Made by a program: the position numbers and the translations under genes. 27,922 bases of DNA from assembly GCA_934747335.1 (NCBI GenBank), contig CAKVGS010000028.1, forward strand, positions 1 to 27,922, given 5' to 3'. The notes under the pieces were generated by a model. It was not told the DNA's origin, did no database searches, and saw only the letters and a list, made by a program, of their open reading frames with translations. The stretch is from an uncultured Candidatus Melainabacteria bacterium (GTDB taxonomy: Bacteria > Cyanobacteriota > Vampirovibrionia > Gastranaerophilales > Gastranaerophilaceae). Each line of letters begins with the position of its first letter. Positions within the stretch are counted from its first letter, which is position 1. Below are positions 8,658 through 17,010 of this stretch, piece after piece.

Positions 8658-11011
8658 TTAAACCACATATTCATAAAACTAAAATTATAAGAGCAAAAAA
8701 TATTGATAAAGTTCTTACAAACATTATCAATAGAATGTATAAAGAAGGTCCTATTTCTAGTGTGGATTTGGAAAAACTTGCATATATTAAATTATTTCAT
8801 CCAAAAATATTTAAAATTTATGAAAGTAAAATATTATATTTAATGGGGCTATTTTATAAACCCTTAACACCGCAATCTTTAGTAGAAATGGTTTATAGTG
8901 CATATGCTAAAAATATACAAGCAAATCTTCAAAATTCATTTACACCACTGCAAGTAAATATGATTAAGAATATTAATGAGAAAAAATATTTTTCTTTTTC
9001 TGCTCCTACCAGTTCTGGTAAATCATATCTTTTTATGGATTTAATTAAAAATCGGACAGATGATATTGTAATTATTGTACCTTCAAGAGCTTTAATAGCA
9101 GAATATTTAGAGAAAACTTTAAAAATATTAGACGATAATAAAAATGTACTCGTTTTACAATTTGTAGAGAATATAAACATAAAACATACCAAAAGACGTG
9201 TTTTTATTTTAACACCAGAACGAGCAAGGGAATTATTTAAATTCAAAAACTTATTTAATGTTGGTTTGTTTTTGATTGATGAAGCACAACTATCAGAAGA
9301 AGAATTGAGAGGCCTTACTTTTGATTCTTTAATAAGAAGAATAAATACAACTTTTCCTAATGCAACAAAGGTTTTTGCACATCCATTTATAAATAATCCT
9401 CAAGCACAATTTGAAAAACATAATATTAAATTTAATTGTTCTTATAAAAACTATGTACAAAATTCAGTAGGCAAAATATATTTAACACCTGTACAAGGTG
9501 ATATTTTTGCATATAGACCAACTTTTAAGCCAGATAGATATTATTACACACGAAATATTATAAAGAAGATATTAAAGCAACAAAATACGACTATTTTAAT
9601 TTATGCCTCAAAATCAAAAATATATAGCAAGAAACTTTTTGAAGATTTCAAAGAATACCTTGACTTATGTAATGAAATAACAGATGCTAATGCATTAGAA
9701 ATTATTAAAGAATTGCAGGAATATATTGGTGCAAAAGAATATGAAAAAGTTTCAAACCTAATAACCATGATGAAAAAAGGTGTTGTTATTCATCATGGTT
9801 CCATACCTTTAAAAGCGCGTTTTTTGATAGAAAAATTTATTAATTCAGGATATGCAAAAATTTGTTTTGCAACATCAACATTATTACAAGGTATAAATAT
9901 GCCTTTCGACTTAGTATGGATTGATAATTATAGATTTAAAGGTAATAAAGATAAAAAATCATTAGAAATTAAAAATTTAATTGGTCGTGCAGGAAGGAGT
10001 AAATCTACAATTGATACTTTCGACTATGGATTTGTTGTTGTACCCCAAGAAAATTATAACAATTTTTTAGAAAGAATAAATATAGATACAAAAATTAAAA
10101 AAACCTCTGAATTAGATAATGAAGACTTTACATCTTTGCCGGATGATGTAAAAGATTTAGTTGAAGCAACTCGTAATAATACATTTGACGACGAACTGCA
10201 AATTACTATATCTCAAAAAGAGCGTATAAAAAATGCGGATTTAGACGTGGATATAAAGCTAATTTTAGATAATATGTTTATTGATAACGAAATAATTAGT
10301 GCTTCTGATTATAAAAATATGGATGATAATATTAGAGAACAAGTAAAAAATTCTTTTAAAAAGATTTTTGTAAAGCATTTAAGACGTAACGATTTATCTG
10401 AAGCAGAACAAAGTGTACTAAGTGTAGCTCTTCGAATATTATTATGGAGAGTACAGGGTCGTTCTTTTAGCCAAATAGTAGCCTTTCGATATAATTATAT
10501 TACTGATGATGAAAGGAGAAATCATTTAAAACGACAGTTAAAAGAAAATCAAATATCAGAAAAAGACTATCGTAAACAAATTGCATGTACAAAATTAAAG
10601 TATTCGCAAATTCCAAGCGAACTTCCTAATGCTAAGGCATTTAAGAAATCATTATTTGACAGAAATGAAACATTTAAAGATTTTGATTATGATAGATTGG
10701 TATATGATACTTATGAATACCTTGATACTGTTTTATCCTTTTCATTAAGCAATCCTATCTCAGCTGCGTTTCAGATATATTACGATAAAACCCAAGATTC
10801 CAGAGCACTAGCAATGATTAATTATTTAAAATATGGAACAAACGATTCCAAAGAAATTATGTTATTAAGGTATGGATTTGATGCCGAAGAATTAGATTGG
10901 TTAAGTCCTTGTGTTATATCTATTGATGAAAATGAAATAGTTTTTGACAATGAATCAATAGAACAACTTGAAGCTTATCAAAAAAATATTATTAGCAGGT
11001 ATTGTAATTAA
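8654..11011 (+). CDS. hamB: Hachiman-like HamB superfamily 2 helicase
   Basis: 785-aa SF2 helicase of the Ski2-like kind. Visible motifs: a Q-motif-like FTPLQVNMI (96-104), Walker A APTSSGKS (117-124), motif Ia VPSRAL, DEAQ box (209-212) in place of DEAH, the second-domain HHGS (about 379-382), TSTLLQGINMP and motif VI GRAGRS (about residue 443). The C-terminal 330 residues are helical and unassigned. In Hachiman, HamB senses or loads on DNA and releases HamA when a phage disturbs it; here the two genes share an ATGA overlap and no other gene is between. The next gene is convergent, so the operon is only these two genes. Helicase identity is certain, the HamB label probable. Confidence 0.68.
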   Translation: MIKPHIHKTKIIRAKNIDKVLTNIINRMYKEGPISSVDLEKLAYIKLFHPKIFKIYESKILYLMGLFYKPLTPQSLVEMVYSAYAKNIQANLQNSFTPLQVNMIKNINEKKYFSFSAPTSSGKSYLFMDLIKNRTDDIVIIVPSRALIAEYLEKTLKILDDNKNVLVLQFVENINIKHTKRRVFILTPERARELFKFKNLFNVGLFLIDEAQLSEEELRGLTFDSLIRRINTTFPNATKVFAHPFINNPQAQFEKHNIKFNCSYKNYVQNSVGKIYLTPVQGDIFAYRPTFKPDRYYYTRNIIKKILKQQNTTILIYASKSKIYSKKLFEDFKEYLDLCNEITDANALEIIKELQEYIGAKEYEKVSNLITMMKKGVVIHHGSIPLKARFLIEKFINSGYAKICFATSTLLQGINMPFDLVWIDNYRFKGNKDKKSLEIKNLIGRAGRSKSTIDTFDYGFVVVPQENYNNFLERINIDTKIKKTSELDNEDFTSLPDDVKDLVEATRNNTFDDELQITISQKERIKNADLDVDIKLILDNMFIDNEIISASDYKNMDDNIREQVKNSFKKIFVKHLRRNDLSEAEQSVLSVALRILLWRVQGRSFSQIVAFRYNYITDDERRNHLKRQLKENQISEKDYRKQIACTKLKYSQIPSELPNAKAFKKSLFDRNETFKDFDYDRLVYDTYEYLDTVLSFSLSNPISAAFQIYYDKTQDSRALAMINYLKYGTNDSKEIMLLRYGFDAEELDWLSPCVISIDENEIVFDNESIEQLEAYQKNIISRYCN

Positions 11012-11016
11012 ATAAA

Positions 11017-11292
11017 TTATAAACAACAATAATTTACATCTAAAATTTTTGCAATATATCTTTCAAAATCTTTATTATAACGTTCGCCGGTTATGAGTTT
11101 TGAGATATAACTTTCGGTTAGGTTTAATTTTTTAGCAAGCATTTTTTGCGACATGTTTTTCTGCAACATTTTGAACCTTATCATTCTTTCTCTGCGGTAC
11201 AGAAAATGACTTCCGCCGTCTTTCATACTATTTGGACTTTTTGACATTTTTTGTTCGAGTAATTCAATCTGTTCTCTTAATTCTTTACGCAT
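11017..11292 (-). CDS. Small XRE-type helix-turn-helix regulator
   Basis: 91 aa. A charged N-terminal helix (MRKELREQIELLEQKMS) is followed by a classical helix-turn-helix, MSQKMLAKKLNLTESYISKL, then FERYIAKILDV as the last helix of a Cro/CI-like fold. AAGGAG lies 7 bases before the ATG. Its own promoter faces the promoter of the nuclease-helicase genes to the right, and a small palindrome (11351-11367) sits on its -35, so it most likely represses itself and perhaps the divergent operon. Alternatives are a leftover phage or transposon regulator (Ner-like). It converges on hamB with 5 bases between. Confidence 0.75.
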   Translation of the reverse strand: MRKELREQIELLEQKMSKSPNSMKDGGSHFLYRRERMIRFKMLQKNMSQKMLAKKLNLTESYISKLITGERYNKDFERYIAKILDVNYCCL

Positions 11293-11335
11293 AAAAACTC
11301 CTTAAAATTAAATGTTTTCGTATTGGGGTACACAC

Positions 11336-11367
11336 ATTTTAACTCTGTTTAGACTAAATGCAAGTCT
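11336..11367 (-). promoter_or_regulatory. Promoter and palindromic operator of the XRE regulator
   Basis: On the minus strand, TTGCAT (11358-11363) and TAAAAT (11336-11341) are 16 bases apart. The palindrome AGACT-N7-AGTCT (11351-11367) covers the -35, a suitable operator for the regulator made from this promoter. A TGTGT...ATACGAAA stretch (11314-11334, minus strand) in the leader resembles the transposon end at 14942. Confidence 0.5.
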
Positions 11368-11377
11368 GTACATTATA

Positions 11378-11406
11378 TTGATAAAAGCATCTTTTTCCTA
11401 TAAAAT
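11378..11406 (+). promoter_or_regulatory. Promoter of the nuclease-helicase operon
   Basis: TTGATA (11378-11383), 17 bases, TAAAAT (11401-11406) point towards the GTG at 11428. The predicted leader is only about 15 bases and has no Shine-Dalgarno motif. The operator palindrome of the divergent regulator ends 10 bases upstream, so joint control is possible. Confidence 0.45.
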
Positions 11407-11427
11407 CATTGTAAAAGACATTAAATA

Positions 11428-11919
11428 GTGGTAGTAAAAAATATAGATATTATTGATTTAAAAAATATTCTTAATGCTGCATTGAATGAATTCTATCAAA
11501 ATGATGCAAAATATTTGTTAGCTGTAAAGGGAATGGAGCAAGCTTGCGTTTTTAGACTAGGTTTATATATGCAAAATATAATGAATAAGCAACCAGCATT
11601 GTCTGCTCTAAATTTGGACTGTGAATATAATAAATGTTTTAATCAACCTAAAACAACCCCTAGGCATACAAGAAGAGCAAGACCTGATCTAATAATTCAT
11701 AAACGGAATTTAAACCCTAATAAACCTAATAATGAGAATATTATGGTTATAGAATTTAAAGGATACTGGAATAAAAATATTAAAAGTGATATAGAAAAAT
11801 TAGAAGATTTTACAAGTTGTATATGTGGATATCATTATAAATTAGGTGCATTTGTATGTTTAAATAAAACAGATTTTGAAATTAGATACTATAAAGAAGG
11901 TGAGCAATTATATGAATAA
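11428..11919 (+). CDS. Small PD-(D/E)XK-like nuclease
   Basis: 163 aa with the pattern of a restriction-endonuclease fold: E37 and R43 in the first helix (EQACVFRLGLYMQN), CEYNK at 65-69, D87 in RARPDLIIHKR, and E109-F-K111 in MVIEFKGYW. The order E...D...ExK matches the catalytic set of PD-(D/E)XK enzymes. Similar small proteins with DCEYN ... RPDIIIH.R ... ViE.K are common and of unknown role. The only upstream start is GTG 11428, with no ribosome site. Its last 8 bases overlap the start of the next gene, so it is co-translated with the helicase gene, suggesting a nuclease-helicase pair. Confidence 0.65.
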   Translation: MVVKNIDIIDLKNILNAALNEFYQNDAKYLLAVKGMEQACVFRLGLYMQNIMNKQPALSALNLDCEYNKCFNQPKTTPRHTRRARPDLIIHKRNLNPNKPNNENIMVIEFKGYWNKNIKSDIEKLEDFTSCICGYHYKLGAFVCLNKTDFEIRYYKEGEQLYE

Positions 11920-12352
11920 AGAAATTGCTTTAAAAATATTAGAGATTAATAAAAATGATAATTTGTCTTATGAAGAGAAAATGAGTCAAATGGAAAATAT
12001 TGCCGGAACCGGTATAGAAACACATACCAGTATAAATACAGGCTGTACATATGGAAAAAGAAATTGTTATATTCTTGAAGCTTATAAATTTTTAAAGAAT
12101 TATAAATCAAGAGAGTGGATATCATCTAAAGCAGATATCATTATAAAGAAAGAAGAAGACCCCATAAAATTCAAAATATTAACAAAGGACAATAAAGAAC
12201 TAGAATACGTACTATATAACTCAGACCAAATAGAAAAATATAACGAAAATTCACTTTTAAGTATAAATATTTCAAGAAGAACCTTAAATTGCCTATTAAG
12301 ATTTGGAATTGATACGTTTGAAAAATTAAAAAGCTGTGATTTAGAAAAATAA
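11912..12352 (+). CDS. N-terminal part of frameshifted HhH/sigma4-like/PIF1 helicase
   Basis: 146 aa from ATG 11912 (AAGGTGAG about 5 bases upstream), overlapping the nuclease gene by 8 bases. The first 105 residues match nothing I recognise. The last 40 (LLSINISRRTLNCLLRFGIDTFEKL) look like the start of the RNA polymerase alpha C-terminal domain, a helix-hairpin-helix DNA-binding fold. The frame stops at TAA 12350 in the middle of that fold, and the missing second half (NIGKTTIKEIINIL) is found at once in the -1 frame. So this is not a complete small protein but the head of the following gene, separated by a one-base shift in an A run. Confidence 0.7.
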   Translation: MNKEIALKILEINKNDNLSYEEKMSQMENIAGTGIETHTSINTGCTYGKRNCYILEAYKFLKNYKSREWISSKADIIIKKEEDPIKFKILTKDNKELEYVLYNSDQIEKYNENSLLSINISRRTLNCLLRFGIDTFEKLKSCDLEK

Positions 12353-14916
12353 AGATAGGTAAAAATATAGGTAAAACAACAATAAAAGAAATTATTAATA
12401 TCTTAAAAGAATATACTGATATAGAAATTGATGAAGAAAAGTTATTATCCGATTATTCGGTTTCAAATATTGTAAAAGCTAACATTGATAGCAAAACTAA
12501 TCTAAAAAAGTATCTGTTATTAATTTTAGATAACGAATATAATGATTTTTATAAAGATAGAAATAATGAAATTTTCAAATTAAGATACGGACTAAACAAT
12601 AATGCAATATTAGCGTTAGAAAATATTGGAGATAGTTTTGAAATATCAAGAGAACGTGTAAGACAAATTATCAGTAAAATTATAAAACGTGTAAAAGGTA
12701 AGTGCAAAAGAGAATATAATCAAGGCAATCATAATACTTTTTCTCTGTTATACAATTATTTACAAACAATTAAAGATTTTCTGCTATCAAACTCAAAAGA
12801 TAATTATCTTACTCAACATTTTGTTGATAAATTTCTAACAAAGGAATGTGAGAATAATAATTTAATATACCTAGATTTAATAAATCAATTATGCGGTACA
12901 GATTTTAAAGTAATGCAATCTAAAGAAATTATAAGCAGTAATGTTAGTGAGAATATAGACATAAAAAAGGCTATTTTAGCATGTATAAGAGAATTTAGCG
13001 GGAAATACGGTCGTGGTTGTATTGCAAAAATATTAAAAGGTAGTAACGGATTAAAAGAGAATAATCACAATAATGATTCCATAAATTCAAAATATTATGG
13101 TTTATTTAAGCAATTAACCCTTTCCTATATTACGTCTGAAATTGATGAACTAATAAGAAATGAAATGTTGGTTACTACAAAAGTTAGTTTTGGCAGACCT
13201 ATTTTAAAAATCAATCCAAAATATGAGAATGAAATAGATTCTATTGCAGAAAATACTATACCGAATGATATTAATGAAACGAATGATGATGAAAATATAT
13301 TAAGAGTCCTATATTTAATTAAACAAAAGAAAAATGTATTTATTACAGGACATGCTGGAACCGGTAAAAGTTATATTTTATCCAAGCTAAAAGAAAGAAT
13401 ACCCAAATTAGTTATTACAAGTACAACCGGAATTGCTGCAGTAAATGTAAAAGGACAAACTTTACATTCTTGGGCAGGTATTGGTATTTGTAACACATCA
13501 ATAGAGCAGGCAGTTGACAGGATTTTAAAACGCTCATCTGTAAAAAATCAAATTCAAAAATGCAAAATTTTGGCTATTGATGAAATATCAATGTTGGACA
13601 TTAAAACCTTTGAATATGTTGATGCCGTATTAAAGCAAGTAAGAAATTCTGAAAAACCATTTGGTGGAATTCAGGTTATATTTATTGGCGACTTTTTCCA
13701 ATTACCGCCGGTTGAGAAAAAAGAAGATGTAAATCAAAAATATTGTTTTGAGTTAAATTTATGGAAAGATTTGGATTTATATTCTGTATTATTAACAAAA
13801 AATTATAGACAAAATGAAGAAAATCTAATAACAGCTCTTTCAAATATGCGTACAAATTCTTTGACAGATGCGGATATTAAACTGTTAAAAACAAGAGAGT
13901 GTAAAGAAAATATTGATACACAAAATGCCTTGCATATTTTTGCAACAAATCAGGAAGCAGATAATTACAATAATATGAAGTTTAGTAAGATTAACTCAGA
14001 AGAATATAAATTATTTGCATTCGATGGAGTTTATAAAGGCGAAAAGTTGGTAGAAAATCCTACAAACTTAAGAGAGGAAAACATCTTAAAGAGGATTGAT
14101 GTAGTTTGCAGTGCCGAAAAAAGCATATCTTTAAAAATTGGGGTTAGAGTAATGCTTTTAATAAACTTGGATTTTGAAAAAGGTTTGATAAACGGCTCCT
14201 GTGGTGAAGTAAGAGAAATTAATAGCGACTATATTTTAGTATATTTTGACAATGGGCAAAGTACAAAAATTACAAGACATGATTTTGAATTTTATAACAA
14301 TGAAAAATTAATTGCTCTGCGCAGACAATTTCCTTTGAGACTAGCATATGGCATAACTATTCACAAATCTCAGGGAATGTCATTAGATAAACTTGTTGTT
14401 GATTGTTCAAGAATATTTGAAAAGGGGCAGGCATATGTTGCATTAAGCAGAATTAAGACTTTAAATGGCTTATATCTACGCAATTTTAATCCGGCGAAAG
14501 TTATGGTAGATAACACTGTCGTTGAATTTTATAAAAATTTAAAAATTTTTGATCAAAAGATAGAGTTAGCTGAAAATATTAATACTCCAAATTATCAAAA
14601 AGAATCAATTTCAATAGATAGCACTGAGGATAAATCTATTGAATACTATGTTGATAAAATAAAAAATATTATATTAGAAAATAATCGTTGGATAGAAATT
14701 TTTGAAATTGCAGAAATGCTTGGTGTTGATAGGCATAAAAAATTAGTAGAAACTGATTCAAATTCAACTATTGCGCATTTAATAAATAGACGATTGAAGA
14801 AGGAAGGTTTTTTAACAAAACGAATTAACTATGATAAAGATTATAGCATAGTGGTAGCTCCTTCTGGTTTCAGTACAGACACTATTCAAGTAAGCTCATA
14901 TAAAAACAGAAAATAA
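12349..14916 (+). CDS. Main part of fused HhH/sigma4-like/RQC/PIF1 helicase (frame-disrupted)
   Basis: The frame is open from 12340 but has no ATG, GTG or TTG before ATG 12913, so 12349-12912 can only be translated by a frameshift from 11912-12352; joined, the protein has 1001 aa. In order: second half of an alpha-CTD-like HhH (NIGKTTIKEI), a sigma-70 region 4-like HTH (ENIGDSFEISRERVRQII), an RQC-like winged helix (GKYGRGCIAKILKGS ... YYGLFKQL), then a PIF1/RecD2-like SF1B helicase with GHAGTGKS, DEISMLD, GDFFQLPP, NYRQ, IHKSQGMSLD and YVALSRIKTLNG. A last winged-helix-like segment (FEIAEMLGVDRHKK) closes it. PIF1-type motors unwind DNA 5'-3'. If the shift is real, a start at 12913 still gives RQC plus helicase (667 aa), although no ribosome site is visible there. 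Confidence 0.78.
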   Translation: MKIGKNIGKTTIKEIINILKEYTDIEIDEEKLLSDYSVSNIVKANIDSKTNLKKYLLLILDNEYNDFYKDRNNEIFKLRYGLNNNAILALENIGDSFEISRERVRQIISKIIKRVKGKCKREYNQGNHNTFSLLYNYLQTIKDFLLSNSKDNYLTQHFVDKFLTKECENNNLIYLDLINQLCGTDFKVMQSKEIISSNVSENIDIKKAILACIREFSGKYGRGCIAKILKGSNGLKENNHNNDSINSKYYGLFKQLTLSYITSEIDELIRNEMLVTTKVSFGRPILKINPKYENEIDSIAENTIPNDINETNDDENILRVLYLIKQKKNVFITGHAGTGKSYILSKLKERIPKLVITSTTGIAAVNVKGQTLHSWAGIGICNTSIEQAVDRILKRSSVKNQIQKCKILAIDEISMLDIKTFEYVDAVLKQVRNSEKPFGGIQVIFIGDFFQLPPVEKKEDVNQKYCFELNLWKDLDLYSVLLTKNYRQNEENLITALSNMRTNSLTDADIKLLKTRECKENIDTQNALHIFATNQEADNYNNMKFSKINSEEYKLFAFDGVYKGEKLVENPTNLREENILKRIDVVCSAEKSISLKIGVRVMLLINLDFEKGLINGSCGEVREINSDYILVYFDNGQSTKITRHDFEFYNNEKLIALRRQFPLRLAYGITIHKSQGMSLDKLVVDCSRIFEKGQAYVALSRIKTLNGLYLRNFNPAKVMVDNTVVEFYKNLKIFDQKIELAENINTPNYQKESISIDSTEDKSIEYYVDKIKNIILENNRWIEIFEIAEMLGVDRHKKLVETDSNSTIAHLINRRLKKEGFLTKRINYDKDYSIVVAPSGFSTDTIQVSSYKNRK

Positions 14917-15009
14917 GACATTAATTGCTCATAAATTTATTTGTGTCGAAATGATACGAAAGATATAAATGTTAGTTGGAAACAGTTCCAATCTTCCGCG
15001 TTCGGAGCG

Positions 15010-17010
15010 ATGAATATTAATGTTATGACAGACGAAAAATACATTACAATCAAGGAATTAGCAGAACTAAAAGGAGTAAGTACACGTGCGATCAGGCTGT
15101 CAAAAGGTAAATATATTACTCGAGAAATAACTATCAAAGGCGGAAGAAGTTTTAAGATTTTGTTATCAAGCATTGAGCCGGTGCTTCAGGAAAAATATTA
15201 TTCAAAAATTATTCCGACTTATGAAGTTAAACAACTTCCTACACCAACAAATTTTCACAAACCCGATAAAGCAAAAGTTATTGCACTTGCAAGATTGGAT
15301 TTATTGAACCTCTGGAAACAAGAACGAAAAAATCAGCAGAATAAAACACAATTTGATAAGGATTTTTTGAGTGCGTATAATGCACAAGTTTTGTATCCTG
15401 AGATTTATGCAAAACTTGGGAATGTTTCAATAGGCACACTTCAAAGGTGGAAAAGGATTTTAGGAAACAGTAATAATTATGAGTTACTTATCCCAAATTA
15501 TCATTATGAAGATTATTCAAGAACGTGCCTAACAGAACACGAAAAGCAAATATTTTTGAAGTTACTTCTGCACCCAAACAGATTCAGTATCGGAAAAGCT
15601 ATTTCATTAACTCAATATGTTCTAAAAACTCAAGGACAAGAATATATTCCGGCACCTCCAACCTTTAGAAGATTTGCTAATTGGTATAAAGCCAATTATT
15701 TTGACAAATGGACACTTCTGCGTGATGGCGAAAAAGCCTTAAAAGAAGATGTTATTCCACATATAAAACGGGATATTTCAAAAATTGAAGTCGGAGAGGT
15801 TTTAGTCGCTGACGGAAAACGATTAAATTTTCAGGTAATAAATCCGTTTACAGGAAAACCCTGCCGAGCAACATTAATTGGTTTCTTGGATTGGAAATCA
15901 ACTGCGTTAGTCGGTTACGAAATAATGATAGAAGAAAACACGCAGAATATTGCATCGGCTCTCCGTAATGCAATATTAAATTTGGATAAAATCCCAAAAT
16001 TTGTTTATTTAGATAACGGCAGAGCTTTCAGGGGTAAATATTTCAGGGGTAAATATAAGGACGGATTTGAGCAATACGGATTTAAAGGTTTATATGAAAA
16101 ACTGGGTATAACAACAGTTTTTGCGAATCCGTATAATGCTAGAGCTAAAGTAATTGAACGATTTTTTTTAGAAATGCAAGAAAGTTTTGAAAAGCTGCTT
16201 CCAAGTTATATCGGAACAAATATAGAAAACAAACCGGCAAGACTTCGCAGGAATGAGAAATTTCACTCTGAGATTCATACAGAATTTACCCCCACAATTC
16301 AGCAAACAATAAAAATGATAAACAGCTGGCTTGAGTATAAAAATTCTCTCTCCTGCCCGAACGATAGAACAAAAAGTATCAAAGAAATGCTCGATAGCAT
16401 CGAAAAACAAGAAATAAATCCAAGAGAACTGGATGATTTAATGCTGGTGCAAGAAGTAAAAACAATTACAAGTCAAGGAATAAGGTTTTTAAAATCTGAT
16501 TATTATAACGATGCCCTTTATGGTTTGAGGCAAAAGGTAATAATAAAATACAGCCTGTTTGATTTAAGTTATATTAACGTTTATACAATATCAGGTAAGT
16601 TTTTATGCAGAGCAGACAGAATTACCCTAACTCATCCGCTTGCACACTATACAGGTGAAATTAATGATATAGAAGATTACAAACAGAAAATTCAAAAACA
16701 AAAACAACTGAAAAACAAGACAATAAAGGCTTGTAAAGAGTTTTTGAATATTGAGGATTTAGAAATTTTAGAGTATCAATTGGAAGAAAAAGAGGAAGAA
16801 ATTTTACCCTCGCCAATTATTCCAAAGATAGAAAACAAAAAAGAAAAACCGGAAAAATATAATCCCGCGGTAAGACTGTTATTCAAAACAAGCAGAGAAA
16901 GATATGAATACCTGATGGAGCACGGTTGCACATGCAATGACGATAGAATCTGGTTTAAAGCATATAAAGAATCAAAGGAGTATAAGCAATATGAAACCGA
17001 TTTTTGTTAA
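15010..17010 (+). CDS. Mu-type DDE transposase (MuA-like)
   Basis: 666 aa from ATG 15010. The N-terminal Mu-type winged helix (ITIKELAELKGVSTRAIRLS, ending in SSIEPVLQEKY) recognises the element ends. A helical region with SIGTLQRWKRIL follows, then the RNase H-like core with D268 (VADGKR), D335 (LDNGRAF) and E383 (AKVIERFF), close to the known MuA triad D269/D336/E392, and a charged C-terminal tail likely to contact the ATPase. Start choice is uncertain: TTG 14941 is too early and inside the likely end sequence, ATG 15025 is also possible, and no ribosome site has good spacing. It overlaps the ATPase gene by 20 bases. A 15-bp tandem duplication adds FRGKY just after D335. Confidence 0.92.
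   Translation: MNINVMTDEKYITIKELAELKGVSTRAIRLSKGKYITREITIKGGRSFKILLSSIEPVLQEKYYSKIIPTYEVKQLPTPTNFHKPDKAKVIALARLDLLNLWKQERKNQQNKTQFDKDFLSAYNAQVLYPEIYAKLGNVSIGTLQRWKRILGNSNNYELLIPNYHYEDYSRTCLTEHEKQIFLKLLLHPNRFSIGKAISLTQYVLKTQGQEYIPAPPTFRRFANWYKANYFDKWTLLRDGEKALKEDVIPHIKRDISKIEVGEVLVADGKRLNFQVINPFTGKPCRATLIGFLDWKSTALVGYEIMIEENTQNIASALRNAILNLDKIPKFVYLDNGRAFRGKYFRGKYKDGFEQYGFKGLYEKLGITTVFANPYNARAKVIERFFLEMQESFEKLLPSYIGTNIENKPARLRRNEKFHSEIHTEFTPTIQQTIKMINSWLEYKNSLSCPNDRTKSIKEMLDSIEKQEINPRELDDLMLVQEVKTITSQGIRFLKSDYYNDALYGLRQKVIIKYSLFDLSYINVYTISGKFLCRADRITLTHPLAHYTGEINDIEDYKQKIQKQKQLKNKTIKACKEFLNIEDLEILEYQLEEKEEEILPSPIIPKIENKKEKPEKYNPAVRLLFKTSRERYEYLMEHGCTCNDDRIWFKAYKESKEYKQYETDFC
16027..16056 (+). 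repeat. 15-bp tandem duplication inside the transposase core
   Basis: TTCAGGGGTAAATAT occurs twice in a row without a mismatch (16027-16041, 16042-16056), adding five residues in frame (FRGKY FRGKY) right behind the second catalytic aspartate. Confidence 0.9.

Noticed and set aside
11314..11334. TGTGT...ATACGAAA stretch (minus strand) as the left end of the transposon
   Set aside because: It points the wrong way for a left end and lies in the leader of the XRE gene; similarity to 14942 is short and needs a gap.
12345..12352. Programmed -1 frameshift signal
   Set aside because: No X-XXY-YYZ heptamer in the reading frame and no evident downstream stem; left open only as one option in the frameshift finding.
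12355..12378. Two near-identical 12-base units as a start of a repeat array
   Set aside because: Only two units, within coding sequence; kept only as context for the frameshift.
14941..15009. TTG 14941 as start of the transposase
   Set aside because: It lies in the likely transposon end sequence and adds residues outside the Mu-type N-terminal domain; ATG 15010 or 15025 fits better.
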